Source of the DNA: Phoronis ovalis
Taxonomy: Eukaryota; Phoronida; Phoronidae
DNA: 33,547 bases
Assembly (NCBI GenBank): GCA_028565635.1
Contig: JAOXYB010021180.1
Coordinates: 1-33,547 of the forward strand
Direction of reading: 5' to 3'
The position numbers were made by a program, and so were the translations under genes. The notes beneath the pieces were generated by a model, which made no database searches, had not been told where the DNA came from, and saw only the letters and a program-made list of their open reading frames with translations. Every line of letters begins with the position of its first letter. The stretch's first letter is position 1. Positions 13,701 through 28,700 of the stretch are shown in pieces.

Positions 13701-16700
13701 ATTTGTGCCTAAAAGTCACATATTAAACAATATACCATATCACCTTATACTGTGGGATTTTGAAACAGCAACTAAAAATGGAATTTTTATTCACAGCTGC
13801 AAAGAACTATCCAAAAGGTGGGATCAAATTGTTTTGGTAAAATGCATTATTTTTTAATCGAACTTAATTGATTTCCTTTATTAATAATTAATTTTGACTA
13901 GTTATTATATAAAAATAAATTAACACTACCAGCAACAAATTACTCTACTACTTACTTGATTAAACCAATGTCCAACAAATGAGATAATTTAAAAACATTG
14001 GCTTCCAGCTGGAAAGAGCTCCCAGTAACTTGCATCACTTGTAACCAGTGGCGATTACGGATTTCCTACAAAGAAACAACCATAAATTATACCCAGTAAT
14101 AATTGAATATGAGCTTTGTGTCATCTCATCCATGTGTCATTTCATGCTAGTTATTAGTTACCATTTATCAACTCTTGCAAAAATTCTGATAACTTCAGTA
14201 TTACCAAGGTAAAAGAAAATAATGTGAATGCTCATTAGTGAAGCCTGTGTATGATGCGTTCTTATGTAGCTTGTTTTACTGGTCTTGAATTACATTGTTA
14301 CGTGTTACATGGCAGTTGGAGGAATGACATGCTGCATTGACCTGATTTTTAGCACTTTCACATGAATGATGAGGAAATTGTAACATAGTACCAGTTGAAG
14401 ATTCGAGTTAACTTAGTTTGTAAGTGCTAATCACACGTAAAAATTGAGACACAAGCTGATTTTTTAATCTCTGCTTAAATCCTGAGTAAACTGGAGAATT
14501 ATTTAAAGAGCCTATGTTTACCAAAGGCATCACCTCACCTTTGATGCCAATCGGTGTAGCAGAGGGAAGACCTCTAGATACTGATGAATAGAGTCTTTCA
14601 TATCATTGTAAGCATCCCAATCCTTCAGCTTACTTGGCAATGCGAGACATTCATCCCAGTAGCCTTCAACCTGAAGAATTACATCATTCACTATTATCAC
14701 AACAATGCATTTTTAATAAAATATAAATACTATTTAAAGTGGTAATTTAATATACTGTCTGAACAGCCATTTTAAGGAAAGAAATTTGACACTGCATAAT
14801 TTACAAAAAAAAATGAAATATAGGATTTATTATTCTTATGCATAAAATAATAAAGGAACAAAAATGGTGCTCTGCTTGTAGAATTCCAGCACACAGACTC
14901 AGAACTTATGAATGGTCCATATACTTGAAGCTTCTACAATAAACAGATGTATTACCCTTAGCTACAAACAAAATTTTATAAAGGACACTTAAAATTATTT
15001 CATGCGAGTTCAATTTTTAAGTTTTACCTCCTTGTTTGACTGGTCCAAATTCACCTCCGCCCAAAGGGTGTCCCTAAATCTGTTGTCAAATCGGATAAAT
15101 TTTTGGAATAGTCCATATAACTGACCCAGTAGAACCAATTCCTGAAATAACATTAAGAAGTAAGTATTCACAATTATACAAACTCCAATATAATTCATTT
15201 GTTAATGTGCAATTTATATGCTAATTTAAATTTAAATATTAAATGTATGCTCAAGTCAAGTAGCATAATTTTATTCTTTGTTAATCTAAATAGAAAAATA
15301 TTATTATAGGAATTTAATATTACTCAATAATGTAATGTTATTTGAAAATCAAAGCTTTGCATCTCATAATGGAAAATTATCTATTATTATAAATATTAAA
15401 TAGGACAAAAAATTACTACACAGTGCTGCCCCCCCAGCCTTTGTTGTTCACCTGGATGAGTGGTGTTCATGATGCCGGTTTGTGGGACACAAGTGGTAAC
15501 AATTAAAACATAAAATTGACAAATATAGTTAAATGAACTACATTTTTACACAGAAACATCCCATAAAACACCAGTTATAAAAAGACACAAAATTTGGCTA
15601 AAGTACAAAGTTCTAAACACAAAAAATAACTTACTAAAGATATTTACTATCCATTGGAATAGATGCAGGGAAATACATTAGGAAATCATGTAGTGGATGT
15701 TCGGATGTATATAGTTCATTAGTAATAACAGTTACAAACCTCTCCTGTTTTGTTCAGTTCTGGGAATGGCTTGCAAACAATACCAAACAATTTAGAAACA
15801 GAATCAAGTGTTCTCCTCTTCTTATCGTATAGACTGTATCTCTGTTGGAAGTCATGCAGCCTAGCTACCGCCTCTGAAGGTGGTATCCCTGGCACGGCAG
15901 GTCCTTGAGCATCAAATGCATTGCGGAATTGAATCACCTCTACCACAAATGTCTTAAAAGGAGATACTGATAAATAGTTTCACAAATACATGTTGTGTGG
16001 TTCAATTATTTAACAAAGTGTTTCTGTATCTTTTGGATGTGTGTAGCAAGGCATTGCCCCAACAGCTGATTTGAACACTGTCTTGTATTTATTATATAAA
16101 CATTTTATAGCTATGATATGGCTAAAAAAAGTGCCTGCAATACTTTCACATTAACTCATTCTAGACTATACATAAAACAATATGCTAGATATTTATTAAT
16201 CAGGCATAAACACAGCATTACCTTCACTTGTTTGTCAAGTTCTTGTTCAAAGATTCCTCTTTTTTCTTTAAGTAGTTCTTGTCTGACATGATCAGCCAAA
16301 TCTAACAATTCTTGCCATTTGTCACGTAACTGGTCTACTTCTTGAACTTCTGACCGAGGCAACCTCAACTCAAATTCTCTGCATTTGATAAAACAGAAAA
16401 ATAATATTATGTAAATTTGATCATAAATGTAGTTATACCACCTTGCTAAACTTGAGTCAAAACACAATTAACAAATTAACAGTACTGCTGGCATCAATTT
16501 TTGAATAATTACATCTATATGTAAATTAAAATCAATATAAAACAATCCAAATGAGAACATTTTTAGAGTTTTTGTTTTACAGTTGTCCTAACAGAATTGA
16601 TGAAGAATATACCACAATTGCAGTACAATTTGCTGCAGATTGTAGCAGAGTTAAAGTAACTGTGGTCAGCTTACCTCAGTTTGGAATACATGGTTTCAAT

Positions 16701-19700
16701 AGGCAAGTAAACATCATCAATTTTATTTTCCATGTCGCTTACTTCTTCTAAGAGGTGATATGTACTGTTGAGCTGGTCTAGGGTTTGTACATTCAGCTCT
16801 AATCTGTTTCTTACATTAGATCTGTACAGTACAGCAGCATCAAGCTTTTTCTATGAAGAATTCAAACAGAAATTATTGAATGAGAGGGGCATGAGCAAAA
16901 CAATAAGACTGAAGCAATCCATGTATATACTGGTATTAGTTCTTTATAATACTGTCAAACATTCCATCGCAAATTTTAAACAGATTTTACAAACTCAAAA
17001 TGTTTGCACTCATTACATCATTACTCATGCGATTATCCAAACAATACTAGACATTAATTTTATTTGTTTGGATATTTGAACACAAACTTGTACTCACTGA
17101 TATAAACATACGAAATTTTAACAACACATTATATTAATTCATGAATCTCTGCGAAAACAAATACTGACAACAGTAAGCAGCTATAACCAAGCATTTAAAA
17201 ACCTTGAGACTTTTACCTTAGCCTCTTCATGCAACACTGAAGCATATTTTGTCTTCCATGCCATAGCAAATCCATGAAGTGCATTTCTTACTGGATCTGT
17301 ATGCATACATATAGGACCAACTGGTAGGGCAATTGGAATACCCAACACCTATACAATGCAAAAATTATACAAATGAATTATATATTGTCATGGACTTGCA
17401 ATTCATATTTAAAAATCAGAGTTCATATTCAGTCTTTAATTACCAGATGCTGAAAAATAACTGGGTCCAGAAATATGTAATGAAAGATAATTTTAACAGA
17501 ATTTAAAATGTTGTTGGTTATATTGTTGCCATCCTTGTAACCCGATACCATACTGAAGACATTGCAATTATACGTAATGCATGCAGACAAGTTTACTTTG
17601 TATTATGAAATTTAACACCAAAATGATCTTTTTCTTAAAGTCTTATTATACATATAAACTATTGGTTTTACCTTCTTTTCAATACTGAGTAACCTTTCAA
17701 CTTCCCTTTTGATGGCAAATGTCCCTGGATCATTCTTTATGAAATCAAAATAATTGCCATGCATGTCATCTTTCCATAGGAAATCATACAGGCTGAAGTG
17801 ATGTAGATGTTGGTCTATAATTTCTTGCAAATCTGAAGTAAAACACAAGCATCAATTACCTAAAATTTACAGTTTATATTGATAAAAATAATTAAGACAT
17901 CAGGAAGCTCTATCATTAGAAAATTAATAACTTCACAAATTTAGAAATGTACAAATTCCATTTTCAGTTTACTACAATATGCTGAAAATAATATTTCTTG
18001 GCAATTTTCAATAAAATATGTGGTTAAAAAAACTGTGACATTAACCTTAACTTGTATAAAAAAATTTTAAAAAAACAAGACTGTTTTAATTCCAAAAGCA
18101 TCAAATACTATACCAGGGACAATATTGCTGAGTTGCTCCATTATTTCAATAATGACTTCATCGTCAGAAATAGATGCATAGAAGACTTCACCAATTTTGC
18201 CAGCTATCCATTTTATACCTGTAATTATAAAAAGCAGAAGGTTTTATTGTAACTCAAGAAAAATACCAAAAAGTATCTTTTCAGTTATATGCTTTCATTA
18301 CTGTACAGCTTTTAAAGATGCTACTGTAACAATACTATTCAAAAGTATGTTAAGCAAATGACTTATATACACAGATATCCTTTACTTGTTCTGTAAAGAG
18401 TACAGGGAGTTTAATTTCACATCAGTTTCACATAGAATTGAATTAAAAAAGAAAAGGACAATGTCAGTGCAAGATGATGCTTTTAGTCTGCTTTTAGATG
18501 ACACATTAATTGCAACAATAATATTTGATTGTGTTATAACGGTGGTATAACAATTGACTGTAAATCATTCTTGAGTTTTAGTTAATGTGTAACATCTGTT
18601 GATACTTTGTGATATAGTGATGAAATTGTATCAGAGATTAAGATCAGTAAGGCATAATAAAGAATTAAATTTTTACTTCAGTGTCTGTTGTTCGTAGTAT
18701 GTTTTTACACTATAGTAGAATGATTCAATCATACCTTTGCAAGCATTAAGTATTCTTTTTGCCACAATGTTGACAGCTGACTGCACTTGTTCAAGGGGAG
18801 GCTCAATAATGATATTAGGAATAGAAAATTTAACTGCTACACGAAATCTGTGAAGAAAAGAGCAGATGAAAGGCATGCAAAACACGTGGAGTAATAATTA
18901 TCTGAAAATTCATGTCAAAGTCATATTTCATGCCATATTAAATTTTTTTTGCCTATATAACTATATATTAATTATATAATAGTCACTTTTTCAGACATTA
19001 CTGAATAGTGGTGACAATATATCCTTATAGTTTTAGAAAGTCATCCACACTTAGGACTATGGTACTTACATTATAACAAATTCATAAAATTATATTTAAT
19101 TTAATATTAATACCAAATAATTGCTGAAGCATCTGTTGCTGCAAGACAATTTTTTAACAAAATCGAATAGTTTTACGAGAATAAACAAACATAAGAAAAA
19201 AATGTGAGCAAAAGCATCAACATAAGGTAAAAAATCTAGTGATTGGAAACAAATAAATATAGCAGGAAATACAAATATCTTTTCTCAAAGTGTCTTATAT
19301 ATGACCAGATTATTCATACGTGTACAGTATTTGAAGTTCAAACTTTAGAGCAAGTATAATGACACCTTTTCTAATTAAATCATAAAAGCAAAAAGAATTC
19401 CAGAAAATTAAATCTATTACAGTAGTTAACAACTTCAAATATGTATAATCTGGTTCAGAGATACTTTGAAATATCATAAAGGCTGGAGTAACAAAAGGCA
19501 GTTCACTCCCACTCAAAGAATCACACAATGCTTAATATTAAATACTCACAGGATGTACTTGGGTGAAGGGAATTGTTTATCAACTAGTTCCCTGGTGCAA
19601 AATAGGTATCAGGTTAATGCACAACCCATTGTAAGAAAACTTTAGAAGTCATGAATTGTGCCAGGAAGTAAGTATTTTGCAAAATATCAGTAAGCAACCG

Positions 19701-22700
19701 GTCTAATGTAAGTATTAAAGCTTACAACAGCAGTTCAGTGTTAGTTTCCAGTACAATACTTCTGGTACAATAGTAAATATGTAAAAGATTCAAGATCTGA
19801 CATTATTATTAATTCTTAAAAAGCAAGTTTGGGTTATTTCAAATGTTTTTTAACCTGAATGTTAGATGATCAAAGACAATTGTTAGTCCCTTACATAATT
19901 ACTGTGTTTGGGCAGCAATCATTTATATTAATATGTCAACAGTGACATTTCACATAAATAGTTACCAAATAAGGTGCAATGAGGTTTTGATTTATAATTA
20001 AAAGCTTTTTAATAATAGATTAGAGATGAAAATACTCACTGGAGATAAGTGATTTCTCGAGCAATTTCATCAGACCATGTTGCATTAGACAACATTGAGA
20101 GAACAGAATGTGGTCTATGATCAGATTTTGCAGACTGTACCCTGCTTGATCTGTAAATAGTCATGATATTATGTGGTAAACAATTCCTCATATGTTAGAA
20201 AATAGTTGTTTGTTAAACATTTTTTTTTGTTTTGACAAGAAATGATGGCAACAAATTCATGGCTACTGCTAAAAGGTCTAATGAGCAATTAAATCGCCTA
20301 ATGAATATTATTACATTGATTTCTGGGATATTTCATGCAACTAGTTTTAATACTTGCAATAATCTCTATTTTTGACATCATTGAAGCTAAAAGAATTTTA
20401 ATCTAAATAAAAAAATTAACCCAAAATAGCAATATACTTACGGACCACTCTCAACTGAATTTTGTGACATAGCGCTAATAGATCTGACAGATTCTCCTTG
20501 GCATCCAGATGCTTCAGCTAGAGTGACTAGAGACCGCACAGTAGCCATTAATACTGCTTCATACACCTGGTTACAGTAATCCTCTGAAATATGCAAAGAT
20601 AGCATGTTATACTCATCTACATCATAACTAATATGTAACTATTCGTGCTAACTGTCATAAACTTATTTGGTACACTACAACATTAATATGTAACTTGCAC
20701 TTACCAAAAAAAAACAACCCTTGGCAGATTTTTGTGGTCTATAGCTAATTTAAAATTATTTGGTAAAACAGTGATTTTGTAATTTTGAGTTCTGGGCAGC
20801 AAATATAAAAATATGTTACAAAAATATATACAGTTCACTGGGCATCAATGGATTTACATATATATAGCTTAAAAAGATACAATTACACATTAATTTTGTA
20901 TAACATGATACATCTGCATAATATTTAGTAGCTAAATAATGACAGATATTGAATTCAAATACCTCTATTAAATGAGGTTTGCATTTATGTAGTATTCATT
21001 AAACTGTAAAATTAAGCACATTAAACAATAAGTAACAACATATATAACAAGAGGTATGCGGGTGCAGACAGATGCCCATCATATGATGTAGTTTCTTTAG
21101 TTGTAAAGCCATCCTTGTATGTATAAGAGTTTTGAGGTTGATAATAGAGGGAAAATGTCAAATTTTTGGTTTGAAAGGAAAATAGGTGGTTTTGCTTTGT
21201 CTTTCCCGAAATGGCATACCAAATATAAAGCTGATCAGATAAAAACCGAAGCAGATATTGTGCAACAAAGAAAGTGTTACGCACAACAAAAAATGTCGAA
21301 GATTCATATTGGCATTTGACCTACTTCTCAAGGTCAATTTGAAATATCACTTGGCCTAATACACCCACCAACCTATGACCTTCGTGCATCCACCTTCAAA
21401 TCGTCCAATCATCGCTTTATCTTTCCCGAAATGGGCGCAACGTAACATGCACTCTCGGGTACAAACATGGCCACCAGTCGCCATGTTAGAAGTAATAGGG
21501 TCAAACTAATATTCGACATGTACTTTGACCAGTACTTACCCTGTACCTAATATGAAGAGGATCCGACAAAAACAAAAGCTATTATTACGAGCTAACATCT
21601 CGAGAACAAACATGGCCGCCAGTCGGCCATCTTGAATGTGATCCATGTCGAAATTACAAACGGTCTGCATTTCGACCTGTATTTATCCTGTACCACATAT
21701 AAAGCTGATCGGATAAAAACTGAAGCAGTTATCGCGCGACAAAGAAAGTGTTACGCACAACAAAAATTGTCAAAGATTCGTATTGACATTTGACCTACTT
21801 CTCAAGGTCATTTTGAAATGTCACCTGGCATATTATGCCCACCAACCCATGGCCTACGTGAATCCACCTTCGAATCGTCAAGTCAATGCTTCGTCTTTCC
21901 CAAAATGGTCGCAACGTAAGGTGCACTCTCGGGTACAAACATGGCCGTCAATTGGCCATCTTGGAAGTAATCAAGGCCAAAATTATATACGACCTGTGCT
22001 TTGACCTGTACTTACCCTGTACCAAATACAAAGATGATCTGACGAAAGCTGAAGCCGTTATAGTAAGACAAAGAAAAGGTTACATACGCCGACAACGACA
22101 ACGCCGCATACCCTTTTGCTATATGCCCATTCACTATTACATAGTGATGGGCATAAAAACAAGAATGAAAACATACTTAGTAAGTCAGCAACCAACTTAT
22201 CTTCTTGAGTTTCAAACTGCACTTCTCCATTATTGACCACAAAAAGTGAGGAATCGCCAACTTTTGAGGCCTACAAGTACAAAAAAAATTGTTTACGAAC
22301 ATGATAGAATATCAATACGTACAAGGAAGGAATTTATGCACCCTAACAGATGTGTTAAAAAGCAGGGAACAACAAGATCAAGCCTTTACTACTACTTGAT
22401 ATCCAATCTATTACTACGCCTTTAAACCTGTTTTTAACAATGGTTATTTTATAGAATCCAGAACAAGTATCTAATAATATTAACTTGGGTATTTACTAAA
22501 AGCATGTTAACATGAAATTTTCAAGACAGACTTTTTTATGCTCTATTCCACTATTTTATGTCAGAGGTATTGGAATCTACATTGCCAACAAACAACATTT
22601 CTAGTTTATTTTTGTAATACACATCCATCATAAGGGGAGAAAAGGCTGTAAAAACCTATTAATCGATTACATGGATTGACCTGTTAACATTTAACAAGAT

Positions 22701-25700
22701 CCCATAGCTGGCAATATAGACAACAGGAAAGTGCCCCCCGAACATTTTGAAATCAGGTCACATTCGACATTAGGTATTGAAAAAGTATCTTACAAAAAAA
22801 AAATATACAAACCACAACCAATACAAAATGGCTGGTCTATCATTTTCACTTTACTATTACAAAAAACTAGACATGTTTTTTCTCTGTAATATGAGACCCA
22901 ACATCATGACATAAAAGTGTGGACAACTGTCAGGAATATTGCACTAAATTTACTTAAACAAGTAGTATTCATTAGTACAGTTATTAGCAGTTTAGCAGTG
23001 TTAAGACATAATAAGCAAGCTATGATCTGTTAGTAGCCAGCAAAACATTAACAGCAATTTGTCAATAACACACCTACATTACACTTATATTAGACATTGT
23101 GAAGCAAAATGCTACATTATAGTTAAAGTAACTGCATTCTTATCTTTTAATCTCAACGATAAGTGACTAAGTGAGAAATAAGTATTATTTTCAAGTTTAC
23201 GTTTTTTATTTGTTTTTTTAAAAACATATTTAAAGATTATTTAATTAAATATGTTGTTATCATGTTTATGAAGTACTGCAATTTTAATCATGTTAATACA
23301 TTAAACAAGTGAAGCGACAGCCCAACACCAAACTGTGTCTGTTAGGTTCATTTAAGCACAGTCAACTGCAACAAATGGGGTAATATAGGGTGCGTCAAGA
23401 TGTGCTCTAACAATTTGTGACATTAGTACTGTCACATTCATGGGTATGGACTTAAATTTCATGAACTCTTTCACTGCAACATGGCAATTGGTTTTACTTT
23501 TGTAATATTATTGTTTAGGTTACTGTGAAAAATTTCATGACCAATGAAGTCCAGACCTTTAACTGCATATCTATCAAGATAAAACAACAACCGTTTGCTG
23601 TTTAGTATCACGAGTAAGCATTGCTCGACCATCACGGCTATATATAGTCTCATCACGTTTTTTTCTCATTCGTTTAGCAAGTTTTTTCAACCAAATATGT
23701 TTGTATTTCATAGCAGCCTTCAGTGCTGTAAATGAGAGTGCCTGAAAGCAGATAATGCTAAGTACTTGGATAACACACAAAACAGACGGAAGCACATCTG
23801 CAGTCAATAAAACAAAAGAAATTATGCATCTATGTCTTGAAGCAGTTAGCTATCACATAAATAAGAATGCCTACAATATAACAAAGAAACCGAAATTAAA
23901 ATAAACAATATTTTTTTGTATTTCGACAATGCAGGCATATGTACAACTGAAAGTGAAACTATACACTCAAATTTCTGAAAACATAAACACAAAATGTAGT
24001 TATTACTAAAACCGAACAAAACTGAAAGTAAAAAAATGCATTTAATAAATATTTTTAAAAAATGGTGGAGTTGATATTAATAATAAAATCAGAAGCAAAC
24101 AATGTGCAGAAAAACAAAATTTGTAAAAAGAAATCTCAACAGACATTAATTGAGTCTAAACATTTTGTTACATTTTATTTATTAAAATTATATCAAAGAA
24201 ATAGAATGATCTGTCAAACAATTTTTCAATACACTCAACCTCTTTGGGATCAAATGTACACTACAGTAAACACAGTGGCAGTAAAACCAGATGCAGCAGC
24301 ACCAAGACAACTAAAAGTTGGCTGCCAAATTACCATATTGATTGGATTTGCCTAGTTGTGGTAAGCTTTTAGATATAGTTGTGTAGTTGCCAGCTCAGTA
24401 AATGCCTTATTTTCTGATCTTTTCAAAGTAGGTTTTGTGTTTTAATTTGAAGTTTGACAATATTATTATAACCAAGAATATAACAAAAACCTAAAATATT
24501 CAAAAGAACAGAACAGTATTATTGTAAGTGTTATTATTCAACAATCTCAATAAATATGTAAAACTATACAAACACGCCCATTCTTTTCTTCATCGATAGC
24601 AGCTCTTTTCTTCCATTTGTCTGACAAGGCTTTTGCAGCAAGAACAGATTTAATGCTATATGAGCAGTAGTACTGAAAAGAGTTATTAATATATGACAAA
24701 CGTGTATAGTAAATGACAATCATGCAATCTTACGTCCATGCTGTAAAGTAATAACTATGATAATTAAAATGTCACACATGTTACTGCCAATTTCCCAGAA
24801 ATGTACAAGATACATTACTGGGTGTATACTAGAAGCAGTTGTTAATTAAACAAGTCTCTTTAAATTTTTGGTTGTATAGTAAGATATACATGAACTAAAT
24901 AAATCAATTTCATGTAATCCTCACTAAGCACCATCAAAACCAAATAAATTTGTACACATCTTTGAAACTAGTTTTTCAAGAAGTGATACTTTTATATTAA
25001 AACAAATAAACCAGAACAAAATCACAAATTAAAGTAAAATCAATTAAAAATTATCTTGCACACACTGGTATGTAATCTTTAAATTGTGGCAACAGCACAG
25101 CTAGAGAAATACCAATCAGTCCATAGAACTAGAAAAGTAAAGAAAATAGTGAAAAATCAGTTGCCATTAAAGCAACCATTGCTTTTCTCAACATCAACCA
25201 TGTATTCTCCACTCAGACACCCTATTTTTAGCATTTCAATTATATTAATAACATCATTTATCATTTGTGGACAATGTTCAGTATCAGTGCTGATCGAGGC
25301 CAAACAAGTGTATGTCTTTGAAACACACTGGATGGTATGCAACACTAACCTACATGCTAAATAATGCAAAGCAAGCAGGTGTGTGAATGTCAAAGCTCAC
25401 ACTGCAAAAATCAAGGAGAAGTTGTTTGATACATTTGTATTGAGATGTAATTATCAGACTTCATTATTGCTATTCTGTATTTTTAATGTTTTTAAGTATT
25501 TTAAAGGTAATGTAGTATTATTGTAAGTGTTATTATCCAACAATCTCAATAAATATTTTATGAATATTGGGATATATAAGTTATTATAATTATAATTATT
25601 ACTATTCATAAATTATTGTCTGTTTTACCTTTCGTTTCGTAAGCATTCCAACCATTTCTTGCATACCATTCTCAATGGTATTAACATAATCACATAGTCT

Positions 25701-28700
25701 AATACTGCGCTCACTCACGCTTTTCAAAATATCTGTGGTAAAATCATCCGGTGGCTGAAATTAGTGAAAGCAATAAACTTAATTATATAAACTTAGTTCT
25801 TGATTTCAACAAAAAACAAAACCATTATTCACTTATTAATAAAATTAAACCATTTTGTTAAAATTTTCATTTTGACATAACATTGCATCCAATTTTTAGG
25901 CAGGATAAAGTGCAAGTTTAAATAGTTAGGTTATGTTACTCAGTGCTAAATATGGCATCTGTTCACAATGTAGGACTGAGCTTTTCCAGGTGTGTTAAAG
26001 GTACAAAGTTATATCGTTATGATGCTTACCCAAGCCTTCGAGAATGCCATATCATAATCAAATAAAAACATTCCCTTAATTTTCAGTATGGTGTCATCCA
26101 CTTTGTGCTTCATTACACAATTTACATTATCCACTAACAGCTTCAACTTATCTGTTCCGGAATGGATTGTATGCAAGAATGCATCTACAAAAAAAGCAAT
26201 TACATGATAGTGTCATTTTCCTTTGTTTATCTACTACTACAGATAATTATATATCTCACATAATTTTATATGCCAACATCAAAGCACAGAACACGGAAAG
26301 TTTAACTGTTATAGACTAGTGTACAGTGGGATTTGATTGTTTGTATGGTATTTATACATTGCAGCATCTTTACTATGTTTACGACAAAAAAATCATAATC
26401 TGACACTTCTCATTATGTATGACCACTTTTCTTCTACCCAACTACAATGGATACCTGTACAATAGAAGATGCAAAAGAACTACTTAAATTAAAAAAATAT
26501 AACGGCTTGATAACAAAGAAAGTATCACATACCAATATTCATACTGTTCCAAGCTAAGGTAGCCAAACCAGGCTGAAAACTGCCAGTAACCATTTCAACA
26601 TGGGGTATAAACAAATCTCCTAGTGGCTCTGGTATGGCACAACATACATCATGGAACTCAGTAAGACATAGTTCTAAGTGATTCTTATATCTCTTGAATC
26701 GATCTTCCTGTGCAAGTACATGTTGAGCAGATTCAGGTATTTGAATACCTAGTCGATTTAACCATTTGGCTTCATGGATTAATTCTAGCACCCTAAAAAA
26801 TATAATAAAGTGCATGAAAAATACATGTCTTACAAACAGCAGGAAATAATAGTAATATGCAAGTGGCTGTATTTTTTATTATATGCCTAAGTATAATTAG
26901 AGGAAACAGTCTACAAATAAAGGTACTGAACTCACCTTAGTTTACAGAGCAATTAACAGGGCAGTTATAAACATCTGATGTACTAACCAAGGAAGTTAAA
27001 TCGGCAGGCAATCAGCTTGGTTTGACAACTTTATAACAATTGTCATATGATTGTGACTTGTGTGCCTTGACCAGCACCGCCAAATGTCAATACTTGCCTT
27101 TTGTTCTACTGCTAGTATACCTGTTGTAACACCTAGAGAGTTGAGTTAATTCCTAGTTTTGACAGTAAAACAAAGCTTTTAAACTATTTAAAGTAATTCA
27201 GAACAACAATATAATCTTTATGATAATATTACCTTTCATCAGCATTAACTACAACCATTTGAGTTTCTGGATGCTGAATAAATAAGGTAGCTCTTAAACC
27301 ATTCCTTGCATGATCAATATGAGTTTTCCACTGACTAAACCACAAGCTCTCAAATGTGACCAATGCCGTAGCCAGTTTGTTATAAATTTTGACCACTCGA
27401 CTGAAGTCAATAAGGTTTGTAATGGTTTTGTTATCCCTAAATATCTTCATTGGATCTTCAATGTGTCTAAGTAATTGCCTTGACCAGTGTATCGCACCAG
27501 CCACAGGTGGGGCATTACGCAACATTGGTGGATTTTCCTACAACAGAGTACAATCACGTTAATAGGCTACAGTTAACAGTTACAGGTTCATCAGATTGGT
27601 AATACATAGTGTTAATGTTGAGAACTTGTTAACATTTGTGACTCTTCATTAGTTCATCATTAATTTTTAAAATTTTGTATTGTTTAAAAGTTATAAATTT
27701 TCAAACCTTAAAGGTCAGCATTTTACTAATTTTGGTCTGACCCTTAAATTTAAAAAAATTATATCTTTTGAACAAAGGAAAAATTTTAAAATCTGAGGCA
27801 TATTTTTGAAGATATTTATATATAATTTTACATGTATACCTCATTTATGCAAAATTTCAAGTTTGTAGATGCAGGAGTTTTTGACTTATATTTTTTTTAA
27901 ATTTGAAAAAGTCATTTTTTCCCCAAGATGGCCTGTATTAGATCATGTGCCCGAAGTCAAACTATTTAACTCCCGATTTGTAAAGTTTGGAATAATAGCT
28001 TTTGCAAAAATGTATACTTTCATGTGTGTATCTCTTCATTTTAATTATTAAACATAAAAATTAGGTTGAAATGTATATACACCTCTTTGTATCTCAAGCC
28101 CTGACTTAAACATAGATGTGCTTAATATTAAACCCTACCTTGTGGTCTTCATACAGATCCTTAACTCTGTCCAAATCAGCTTCATACCATGTGAATACTT
28201 CAACAAACTTCTCCGATATTACAACTCTAATACCAGGCCTTTGCTGAATGGCTGAAAATCTGAGGAAATGACACATATATTGTAAAAATACATTTTTTTT
28301 TTACCTGTTTCAGCTAAGTTATTCTACCAATCAATGTTATAGTACTTTGCATCGCATCATTATAAAGGAACAAGACACTTTGAGAGAAGCTAGCTACATG
28401 TATCCTTCAGCATACCTTGTTAATTTATCAAGACCTTCCCAAGTTTTCATTTGCCTGTTGAATGTTGTATTTAAGTAGGCTCCCAAAAACTTTTCCATGT
28501 CTTGAACTGTCATTAAAAAACTGGTGTAAGTTTCTTCATAAAGATCTTTATTCTGAAAGCGATTCAAAAATTAGTTTCCCCAAGAAATAGTGTGAATGTA
28601 AATAGGTGACAATACTGCAAGTAGTCAAATTATTACAGGGTCGTTTTCAAAATTATAATTATTAATAAGTTATTAAATATGAAAATGCACAAGTCCCTAA

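Noticed and set aside
16551-17079. Plus-strand open frames over exon 20
   Set aside because: Shadows of the minus-strand dynein exon and flanking introns.
21886-22236. Plus-strand open frame of 116 codons
   Set aside because: It lies in the tandem-repeat element and runs antisense into exon 12. No domain recognised and the other repeat units do not keep the frame.
24062-24355. Plus-strand open frame of 97 codons
   Set aside because: AT-driven composition, no motif, inside intron 10. Could be a decayed insert but nothing supports a gene.
25086-25393. Overlapping open frames on both strands in intron 9
   Set aside because: No family motif. A possible minus-strand exon inside it would not match the phase 0 of exons 9 and 10.
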